Assembly: GCA_937901895.1 (NCBI GenBank)
Contig: CALGTD010000014.1
Location: 1 to 9,962 of the forward strand
Source of the DNA: an uncultured Spartobacteria bacterium
Lineage (GTDB): Bacteria; Verrucomicrobiota; Verrucomicrobiia; Chthoniobacterales; JAATET01
DNA length: 9,962 nt
Reading direction: 5' to 3'
Shown here: piece after piece, positions 1-5,046 of the stretch
How positions within the stretch are numbered: position 1 is the first letter of the stretch
How the letters are laid out: every line of letters begins with the position of its first letter
Position numbers and translations under genes: made by a program
Notes under the pieces: model-generated
What the model was told of the DNA's origin: nothing
The model's input: only the letters and a program-made list of their open reading frames with translations
Database searches by the model: none

Positions 1-22
1 GGGTTTCATGAAGGCAAATTCT

Positions 23-745
23 CTACGCCCGCTGAGCACGGCGGCGCATCACGACCACCGTCAGCAACAGGCCGGCCATCGCGACCGCATACTCATGCGG
101 CTCGGGGACAGGGGTCACCGCACCGTTGATCGTCAACGGGAGGCTACCGCTGGCCGCCGATCCGTTGAAATACCACGTCCCACCCGTGCCGGAAGCGCCC
201 CACACCACAACGCGGAACGTGACAGCATCGGTCACACCCTGCAGACCCGCGATCCCGGAAAGATCGATCGACGATTGGGGGTTTCCGGTAGCAGAGGTCG
301 TCGATCCCCAGGTAATCGGCGATCCGATGCTCACAAACTCGCCGCCTCCGACCTGATACTGCCAGATTCCCGTGGTGGGTCCGCTCGCCGACCGACGGAT
401 GTTATATGCATCGATCCCGGCGAACGACAACGCAAAGCCCGCATCCGGAGTGATCGTGAAGCTTACGTATTCGTTCAGGGTGATCGCGGTCTCCAGAGAG
501 GTTCCTGTGAAATCATTTCCGCCCCACGCACCGCCGGCACCGGTGCCTGTCGTCCCAATTCCACTGCCACGGACAAGGCCCGAATACGTCGCATTCAGCG
601 CCGAAGTAGTGGCCGCAAATGGGCTGGGACCAAAATCATTCAGCCCCCCCGAGAGACCGCTAAATGACCACTGTGTCAAAATCTGAGCACTTGCCCCCGC
701 CAATGTCGAAGCGGTGAGAACGGCGACTGCCAGCAGCTTTTTCAT
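23..745 (-). CDS. PEP-CTERM sorting-signal protein, secreted beta-rich (gene 1)
   Basis: A 240-residue exported protein of unknown molecular role. Residues 1-20 form a signal peptide (MKK, a hydrophobic core, cleavage likely after ASA). The mature part is rich in Gly, Ser, Thr and aromatic residues with no catalytic motif I recognise; it reads as a beta-sandwich, with YNIRRSASGPTTGIWQY near 113-130 and TWYFNG near 190-195. The C-terminus is a textbook PEP-CTERM tail: VPEP at 213-216, a hydrophobic helix, then RRRAQRA at the end. In this family an exosortase is believed to recognise and process the tail at the inner membrane. The frame stays open upstream to 892, but I start at 745 because the signal peptide begins there and the upstream stretch holds a promoter-like element. 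There is no good Shine-Dalgarno. No homology to genes 2 and 3 beyond the tail; function unknown. Confidence 0.88.
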   Translation of the reverse strand: MKKLLAVAVLTASTLAGASAQILTQWSFSGLSGGLNDFGPSPFAATTSALNATYSGLVRGSGIGTTGTGAGGAWGGNDFTGTSLETAITLNEYVSFTITPDAGFALSFAGIDAYNIRRSASGPTTGIWQYQVGGGEFVSIGSPITWGSTTSATGNPQSSIDLSGIAGLQGVTDAVTFRVVVWGASGTGGTWYFNGSAASGSLPLTINGAVTPVPEPHEYAVAMAGLLLTVVVMRRRAQRA

Positions 746-779
746 ATTTATATTGGGTTGGTTGTTCGAATTTTCGCAC

Positions 780-795
780 GCACCTGCCATGCCAA
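780..795 (-). promoter_or_regulatory. Sigma-54-type -24/-12 promoter of gene 1
   Basis: On the minus strand the sequence is TTGGCATGGCAGGTGC (795 to 780). It fits the sigma-54 consensus TGGCACG-N4-TTGC: GG at 793-792 and GC at 781-780 are separated by exactly 10 bp, the invariant spacing. The start of transcription would fall near 768, giving a leader of about 23 nt. The same element sits at the same distance before genes 2 and 3. The weak points are GTGC instead of TTGC, and T instead of C in GGCAYG. Confidence 0.72.
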
Positions 796-865
796 TCTCC
801 GCTGGAATCGAATTTTGGCCGCGTTTTCGGGATATACAGGGCCGCGGGCAGCGAAAAGCCTTCAG

Positions 866-892
866 TTGTGACGATTTCGATACACGGGTCAC
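866..892. promoter_or_regulatory. Possible activator site upstream of gene 1
   Basis: TTGTGACG...ACACGGGTCAC contains inverted half-sites (GTGAC and GTCAC) about 100-125 bp upstream of the predicted start of transcription. This is the usual range for an enhancer-binding protein acting with sigma-54. A related sequence, TTGTGAC...GACACAAGCCAC, lies at nearly the same distance upstream of gene 2. Assignment as an operator is inference. Confidence 0.35.
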
Positions 893-908
893 GTCCGCGG
901 AACTGCGG

Positions 909-946
909 AAAAAGGAAAGCCCGCACGGAGCGAAGCGCGCGCGGGC
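909..946 (-). terminator. Rho-independent terminator of gene 2
   Basis: The stem is 919-926 with 939-946 (GCCCGCGC pairing with GTGCGGGC, one G-U pair) around a 12-nt loop. It is followed on the minus strand by TTTCCTTTTT. It lies about 30 bp past the stop codon of gene 2 and is related in sequence to the terminator of gene 3. Confidence 0.8.
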
Positions 947-976
947 CCCTAAGAGACAACAGATGGAAATCCCCGA

Positions 977-1786
977 CTAGACCTTCCGGCGCCGCCGCAT
1001 CGCGACCACGGCCAGCAACAGCCCACCCGTCGCCATCGCAAACTCATGCGGCTCGGGAACAGGCGTGACAGCGGTAAACGTCGCTTTGAAATTATCCAGT
1101 CCCAAAGCCTGAGCATTCGATGAACCGCCGGAACCCGCATACAGCCAGCGGAGATAAAACGACTTCCCGTTTTCCAGGAGAAAATCGCCGATTACGATGC
1201 CCGACTTCGAGATGGAAGTTGGCGGGTTGAGAATGTCTGTATTGTTTGCATCCGCGGCATACGACTGGTTACCCGCGGTAATCGCCGTCCACGTTTCTCC
1301 ATCCAGGGAGAAATAAAAGGTCCAGTCGAACGCCCGGCTTCCGGACCGATATTTTTCGTAGTCCCAGGAAAGAGTGATCCCATCGAGTGTGAAGCCCGTA
1401 TTATTCGTGAACCCAAATTGAACGGAGTGGGGACTGGAATAGCTGCCACTCGTCAGAAACCCAATGGATTGATCGGTCGCAGTGCCGCGAACGCCGTTGT
1501 AAAAATGATATGCACCGCCGGTGCTCGAACTGGTCAAGGCACCCGAGCCAGTCGTTCCCGCATACTGCGTGGTTGCGGTCGCTGTTTCGGAGAACTTCGC
1601 CCCCGCCCCACTCCCAAATCCCCAGCCGACCGGAAGAGAAGCCGTCGCGCTGTTCGCGAGTCCATCGAAGTTCTGTTCATACGTCAACGCAGTCAATGAA
1701 ACGGTCGATGCGGCATTCGCTTGAGCGATACCGAAGGAGATCAAGGCTGCCGCCAACAACGTCGGGCAGGACGTTTTCTTTTTCAT
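977..1786 (-). CDS. PEP-CTERM sorting-signal protein, copy A of duplicated pair (gene 2)
   Basis: A 269-residue exported protein. Residues 1-25 form a signal peptide (MKKKTSC, hydrophobic core, cleavage after ANA). The mature part starts with a YEQNFDGLA motif near 36-44, followed by a Gly/Ser/Thr-rich beta-type domain. This includes YHFYNGVRGTATDQSIGF (93-110), WDYEKYRSGSRAFDWTFYFS (141-160), a DGETWTAI turn and YLRWLY (211-216). It resembles jelly-roll surface domains, but I see no active site. The tail is VPEP at 243-246, a hydrophobic helix, and RRRRKV. The start at 1786 follows the signal peptide; an in-frame ATG nine codons upstream lies at the predicted start of transcription and is unlikely. 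The gene has its own sigma-54-type promoter and its own terminator. It is almost identical to gene 3: four residues differ, three of them in the basic tail. Confidence 0.88.
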   Translation of the reverse strand: MKKKTSCPTLLAAALISFGIAQANAASTVSLTALTYEQNFDGLANSATASLPVGWGFGSGAGAKFSETATATTQYAGTTGSGALTSSSTGGAYHFYNGVRGTATDQSIGFLTSGSYSSPHSVQFGFTNNTGFTLDGITLSWDYEKYRSGSRAFDWTFYFSLDGETWTAITAGNQSYAADANNTDILNPPTSISKSGIVIGDFLLENGKSFYLRWLYAGSGGSSNAQALGLDNFKATFTAVTPVPEPHEFAMATGGLLLAVVAMRRRRKV

Positions 1787-1808
1787 GTCGTCTTTGTTTG
1801 GTTGGTGT
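995..1808. repeat. Direct repeat, copy A (814 bp)
   Basis: This segment covers gene 2 except for its last codons, plus 22 bp of leader. By direct reading it matches 2068-2881 at an offset of 1073 bp with a single mismatch (1034 C versus 2107 G). Similarity falls off abruptly at both edges, inside the basic tail at one end and just before the predicted start of transcription at the other. Confidence 0.95.
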
Positions 1809-1822
1809 TCCATTTTTCACAC

Positions 1823-1838
1823 GCACCCGCCATGCCAA
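1823..1838 (-). promoter_or_regulatory. Sigma-54-type -24/-12 promoter of gene 2
   Basis: The minus strand reads TTGGCATGGCGGGTGC (1838 to 1823), with GG at 1836-1835 and GC at 1824-1823 exactly 10 bp apart. The predicted start of transcription is near 1811, 25 nt before the start codon. It differs from the gene 1 element by one base. The flanking DNA upstream, for example CTGGAATCGAA at 1845-1855, is also shared with gene 1. Confidence 0.72.
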
Positions 1839-1910
1839 CCCAATCTGGAATCGAACGTTGGCGGCGCTTTTTCCGGATAAACCGCGCATTGGCCTGAACG
1901 AAGCGCCCGG

Positions 1911-1930
1911 TTGTGACAAATCGGACACAA
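1911..1930. promoter_or_regulatory. Possible activator site upstream of gene 2
   Basis: An inverted repeat has arms TTGTG (1911-1915) and CACAA (1926-1930), 10 bp apart. It overlaps a small palindrome, TTGTGACAA. It lies about 100-120 bp upstream of the predicted start of transcription of gene 2, and matches the spaced half-sites upstream of gene 1. It is a candidate binding site for a sigma-54 activator such as a PrsR-type regulator; no regulator gene is in the window. Confidence 0.4.
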
Positions 1931-1983
1931 GCCACCAGCCCCCGCACCCCGTTGCCGACGCCTCCGTCCTCGACAACCCATCC

Positions 1984-2020
1984 AAAAGGAAAGCCCGCGC
2001 AGAGGAGACTCCGTGCGGGC
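1984..2020 (-). terminator. Rho-independent terminator of gene 3
   Basis: The stem is 1993-2000 with 2013-2020 (GCCCGCAC pairing with GTGCGGGC on one strand, allowing one G-U). The minus strand then continues TTTCCTTTT. It lies about 30 bp past the stop codon of gene 3. The plus-strand 15-mer AAAAGGAAAGCCCGC is shared with the gene 2 terminator, so the 3' ends of the two units are related. Confidence 0.8.
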
Positions 2021-2049
2021 TTCCGAAGATCTGCAACTACAGGATGAGA

Positions 2050-2859
2050 CTATCCCCGGCGGCGCGTCCGCATCGCGACCACGGCCAGCAACAGCCCACC
2101 CGTCGCGATCGCAAACTCATGCGGCTCGGGAACAGGCGTGACAGCGGTAAACGTCGCTTTGAAATTATCCAGTCCCAAAGCCTGAGCATTCGATGAACCG
2201 CCGGAACCCGCATACAGCCAGCGGAGATAAAACGACTTCCCGTTTTCCAGGAGAAAATCGCCGATTACGATGCCCGACTTCGAGATGGAAGTTGGCGGGT
2301 TGAGAATGTCTGTATTGTTTGCATCCGCGGCATACGACTGGTTACCCGCGGTAATCGCCGTCCACGTTTCTCCATCCAGGGAGAAATAAAAGGTCCAGTC
2401 GAACGCCCGGCTTCCGGACCGATATTTTTCGTAGTCCCAGGAAAGAGTGATCCCATCGAGTGTGAAGCCCGTATTATTCGTGAACCCAAATTGAACGGAG
2501 TGGGGACTGGAATAGCTGCCACTCGTCAGAAACCCAATGGATTGATCGGTCGCAGTGCCGCGAACGCCGTTGTAAAAATGATATGCACCGCCGGTGCTCG
2601 AACTGGTCAAGGCACCCGAGCCAGTCGTTCCCGCATACTGCGTGGTTGCGGTCGCTGTTTCGGAGAACTTCGCCCCCGCCCCACTCCCAAATCCCCAGCC
2701 GACCGGAAGAGAAGCCGTCGCGCTGTTCGCGAGTCCATCGAAGTTCTGTTCATACGTCAACGCAGTCAATGAAACGGTCGATGCGGCATTCGCTTGAGCG
2801 ATACCGAAGGAGATCAAGGCTGCCGCCAACAACGTCGGGCAGGACGTTTTCTTTTTCAT
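2050..2859 (-). CDS. PEP-CTERM sorting-signal protein, copy B of duplicated pair (gene 3)
   Basis: A 269-residue exported protein, nearly identical to gene 2. It has the same 25-residue signal peptide, the same beta-type mature domain and VPEP at 243-246. The differences I see are one Met-to-Ile change just after the PEP motif, and three changes in the terminal basic cluster (RTRRRG here, RRRRKV in gene 2). The frame is open upstream to 3255, but that stretch contains the promoter element and its translation looks random. The start at 2859 matches copy A exactly. Its role is unknown and it is probably a surface or matrix protein processed by an exosortase. It is transcribed as a single-gene unit between its own promoter and terminator. 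Confidence 0.88.
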   Translation of the reverse strand: MKKKTSCPTLLAAALISFGIAQANAASTVSLTALTYEQNFDGLANSATASLPVGWGFGSGAGAKFSETATATTQYAGTTGSGALTSSSTGGAYHFYNGVRGTATDQSIGFLTSGSYSSPHSVQFGFTNNTGFTLDGITLSWDYEKYRSGSRAFDWTFYFSLDGETWTAITAGNQSYAADANNTDILNPPTSISKSGIVIGDFLLENGKSFYLRWLYAGSGGSSNAQALGLDNFKATFTAVTPVPEPHEFAIATGGLLLAVVAMRTRRRG

Positions 2860-2881
2860 GTCGTCTTTGTTTGGTTGGTGT
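2068..2881. repeat. Direct repeat, copy B (814 bp)
   Basis: This is the second copy of the repeat, covering gene 3 and its leader. Third codon positions are conserved as well as protein sequence, so the match reflects recent duplication or homogenisation, not selection on the protein alone. Confidence 0.95.
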
Positions 2882-2895
2882 CCGTTTTGCGACAT

Positions 2896-2911
2896 GCACT
2901 CCCCGTGCCAA
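2896..2911 (-). promoter_or_regulatory. Sigma-54-type -24/-12 promoter of gene 3
   Basis: The minus strand reads TTGGCACGGGGAGTGC followed by A. This is the best match of the three to the consensus YTGGCACGRNNNTTGCW, with a single deviation (GTGC for TTGC). GG at 2909-2908 and GC at 2897-2896 are 10 bp apart. The predicted start of transcription is near 2884, 25 nt before the start codon. The surrounding DNA has diverged from the upstream regions of genes 1 and 2, so the element stands out as conserved. Confidence 0.75.
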
Positions 2912-3253
2912 GAAGCCCCCCACCCGCGTGGCGATCCCAGCCGATCGAGAACACGAAGCAACTCATAGCGCGTGCGACCTTCACGTAGCACCGTGTAAGT
3001 TGTTTGACAGAAACTCATTACAATTCCCGTCGCACTTCGGATGCAATAGCGACGATCGGAGAGACTCAAAAGAAAAATTTGGCGCGAACGCTCCAAGCGG
3101 TCGAATCGCCTGCCAAAAGGCCTTCCAGCACCTCGGACACTGCCCACTTTTCGACAGCCCCTTGAGCAGTGGGCTACCGCGTCGCCGCGCAGCGGACACA
3201 CGTGCGCGCCCTTCCGCTGAACGCTTTCGATTCCGCCGGAATCACGATCGCCC
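2912..3253. other. Intergenic region upstream of gene 3
   Basis: About 340 bp with no convincing gene; the open frames here have no signal peptide or recognisable motif. It should hold any activator site for the gene 3 promoter: TTGTTTGACAG...TTACAA at 3000-3023 has loose TTGT and ACAA half-sites at the expected distance. A 7-bp inverted repeat (GCCCACT at 3142-3148, AGTGGGC at 3168-3174) is also present. I see nothing else. Confidence 0.5.
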
Positions 3254-3296
3254 AAAAAAATACCGCGGGCGGGGGTGCGTGCTCCCCCACCCGCGG
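3254..3296 (-). terminator. Strong rho-independent terminator of the basic secreted protein gene
   Basis: A 13-bp stem pairs 3263-3275 with 3284-3296 (CCGCGGGTGGGGG with CCCCCGCCCGCGG, one G-U pair) around an 8-nt loop. On the minus strand it is followed by TATTTTTTT. It begins about 25 bp after the stop codon at 3323, and is the strongest terminator in the window. Confidence 0.92.
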
Positions 3297-3322
3297 CTTG
3301 ACCTAAAATTCGGGATGTCGAT

Positions 3323-3775
3323 TCAGCCGAGCATTTCCGGGAGGCGGGTTCTCAGCGCCTGATAGGGATACGGCGTGGGTGTCGGCGGCGGGACCGGGAT
3401 CACAATCCGCAGCTCGATCTTCGTGATGCGGTTGTTGATGCGGTTCGCCTGCGCGCGCGGAAGCCGGTTGCTCACGATGCGGCGAAGCTGGTTCGCCAGC
3501 GAGCGCGCCTTCCGCTGCACGAAGGCCGAGGAATATTTCAAGGTCGCCAGCTTGTAAAAGCGTTGAGCCCGCTTCGGATTCAAGCGAACGAGCCGGACGG
3601 TCGGCTGCTTGACCCGCGCAGGAGGCGCAGCTCCGTTTGGGAGGCGCTTGAGCTGATTCAGATAGCGCTGCTCCTTTTTCCGGTCGGCGGGGGTGGCCGC
3701 CTCCGCGCTCGTTACCGGCACGAGCACTCCCGCCATTACAGCCCCCAACATCGTCGATCGAAGGATGGTTTTCAT
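3323..3775 (-). CDS. Small, very basic secreted protein, unknown function
   Basis: A 150-residue protein that I do not recognise. Residues 1-27 look like a signal peptide (MKTILRS, a hydrophobic core, then TSAEA-A). The mature part is strongly basic, with many Arg and Lys between 32 and 124 (for example RKKEQRYLNQLKRL and QRKARSLANQLRRI). It is probably helical there, then ends in a proline-rich PVPPPTPTPYPY stretch (127-138) and a short RTRLPEML tail. There is no PEP-CTERM signal, so it is likely periplasmic or released. The high charge would suit binding to an acidic polysaccharide or nucleic acid, but that is inference. The start at 3775 is chosen for the signal peptide; GGAG lies upstream at a long spacing, and the open frame reaches 3919. 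The gene is divergent from the glycosyltransferase and ends at a strong terminator. Confidence 0.72.
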   Translation of the reverse strand: MKTILRSTMLGAVMAGVLVPVTSAEAATPADRKKEQRYLNQLKRLPNGAAPPARVKQPTVRLVRLNPKRAQRFYKLATLKYSSAFVQRKARSLANQLRRIVSNRLPRAQANRINNRITKIELRIVIPVPPPTPTPYPYQALRTRLPEMLG

Positions 3776-3936
3776 ATCGGCGGGCATTCTCCGTGCGTGA
3801 GCGCTTCTCACAACTCGTAAATGCATCCTTATTGCAAGATAAGCAGGATCCCCGACAGGGTCGTGGGGGATTGACCTTGCACGGAGAAAACGGTTGCGCG
3901 GCAGCCGGTGGATGGGCACGGTTTTCGGCTCGCGTC
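3776..3936. promoter_or_regulatory. Divergent intergenic region with presumed promoters
   Basis: 161 bp separate the start codons of the basic secreted protein (minus) and the glycosyltransferase (plus), so both promoters should lie here. I could not pick a convincing -35/-10 pair for either. A small inverted repeat, CTTAT-TGCAAG-ATAAG (3828-3843), sits near the middle and could be an operator. TTGACC at 3873 could be a -35 box for the plus strand, but has no clear partner. Confidence 0.35.
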
Positions 3937-5028
3937 ATGTCCCGCCGCAACGTCCTTTTGCTGAATTCCATGAAGTTCCTGGGGGGCGGGGAAACCTGGA
4001 TGCTCGGGATGGCGCGACACCTGGCCGATCGCGGGCACAAGGCGATCCTCGTGGCGCGTCCCCGCACCGAGATGCTGGCGCAGGCGGCGGCGGCGGGTTT
4101 GCCGGCGATCCCGCTGTGGATCGCGGGGGATCTCAATCCCATCCTGCTCTGGAAACTCGCGGCAATCGTGCGGCGGCACGACATCGACACGATCGTGGCC
4201 AACACCGGACGCGACATTCGCATTGCCGGTCTGGTGCGATTGATCCGCCCCAACGTGCGGGTCGTCGGCCTCTACCAGGTCGACCGGCCGATGCGCAACA
4301 AGTGGAACTACCGGCTCACGTTCAATCACTTCGCCGATGCGCTGGTCGTCAATTCCCAGTCCACGCGACGCACGATCCTTGCCAGCAGCCCGTGGCTGAA
4401 TGAGCGCAAGCTGCGCGTGATCGGACACGGCATCGATCCCACGCCGTATCTGGGCGCACCGGATCCGGCGGTGCGGGAATCCTTCGGCGTGCCCGCGGAC
4501 GCGTTTGTCATCGGCTTCGTCGGCCGCCTCTCCGGGCAGAAGGGCATTTCCCCACTGCTGGCCGCGATGGAAATCCTCTCCAGCGAGCATCCCACCGCGC
4601 ATCTCGTGATCGCGGGCACGGGCACGCTCGAGAACAAGGTGCGCGCCGCGGCGGAGAAGAATCCACGCATTCATCCGCTCGGGTTTCGCAAGGACGTGCC
4701 GGAGTTGATGAAATCGTTCGACCTGCTTCTGACGCCGTCGATCTGGGAAGGCTTCGGACTCGTCCTGATCGAGGCAATGGCCGCCGGGACGGCCTGCGTC
4801 GCGTCGAACGTAAGCAGCATTCCGGAGATCATCGAACACGAGCGCAACGGGCTCCTTGTCCCGCCGGACGATCCAGCCGCGCTGGCGGCCGCTGCCGGAC
4901 GGATGATCACCGACGCCGCCCTGCGCGAACGTCTGGCCGCTCAGGGCCGCCGGGACGTGCTGGAGAAATTCACGATCGACCGCATGCTCCGCGGTTACGA
5001 GGACCTCTTCGACGCGGTTCACCGCTGA
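3937..5028 (+). CDS. Glycosyltransferase family 4 (GT-B fold)
   Basis: A 363-residue retaining glycosyltransferase that would transfer a sugar from a nucleotide-sugar donor to a growing glycan or lipid acceptor at the cytoplasmic face of the membrane. The N-terminal acceptor domain opens with a strand and a glycine-rich loop (LLLNSMKFLGGGETW, 7-21). The C-terminal donor domain shows GFVGRLSGQKG (193-203), with R197 and K202 as likely phosphate-binding residues. It then has LVIAGTG (223-229), LGFRKDVPELM and the EX7E motif E271-GFGLVLI-E279, followed by AMAAGTACVAS. Length and motif order are typical of GT4. No signal peptide or membrane segment is present. I start at 3937 because the earlier open frame (from 3793) is unlike the family; the Shine-Dalgarno is weak. 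The acceptor is unknown; given the PEP-CTERM context, exopolysaccharide synthesis is plausible. Its 3' end faces the GH31 gene with an 18-bp gap. Confidence 0.93.
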   Translation: MSRRNVLLLNSMKFLGGGETWMLGMARHLADRGHKAILVARPRTEMLAQAAAAGLPAIPLWIAGDLNPILLWKLAAIVRRHDIDTIVANTGRDIRIAGLVRLIRPNVRVVGLYQVDRPMRNKWNYRLTFNHFADALVVNSQSTRRTILASSPWLNERKLRVIGHGIDPTPYLGAPDPAVRESFGVPADAFVIGFVGRLSGQKGISPLLAAMEILSSEHPTAHLVIAGTGTLENKVRAAAEKNPRIHPLGFRKDVPELMKSFDLLLTPSIWEGFGLVLIEAMAAGTACVASNVSSIPEIIEHERNGLLVPPDDPAALAAAAGRMITDAALRERLAAQGRRDVLEKFTIDRMLRGYEDLFDAVHR

Positions 5029-5046
5029 CCGGCGCGAAACGCGGAT

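Noticed and set aside
746..892. N-terminal extension of gene 1 (and similar ones for genes 2 and 3, the latter up to 3255)
   Set aside because: The extensions run through the promoter elements and leaders and would hide the signal peptides. Their translations are not conserved.
977..2859. Duplicated genes as an insertion sequence or composite mobile element
   Set aside because: The repeated unit is a coding region with a signal peptide and sorting tail. There is no transposase, terminal inverted repeat or target-site duplication at its edges.
1..3000. CRISPR array or short tandem repeats
   Set aside because: The only repetition is the long pair of genes and their promoter parts; no short regularly spaced repeats were found.
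3914..3930. A sigma-54-like GGCACGGTTTTCGGC before the glycosyltransferase
   Set aside because: The spacing between GG and GC is 11 bp instead of 10, and it lies too close to the start codon to leave room for a leader.
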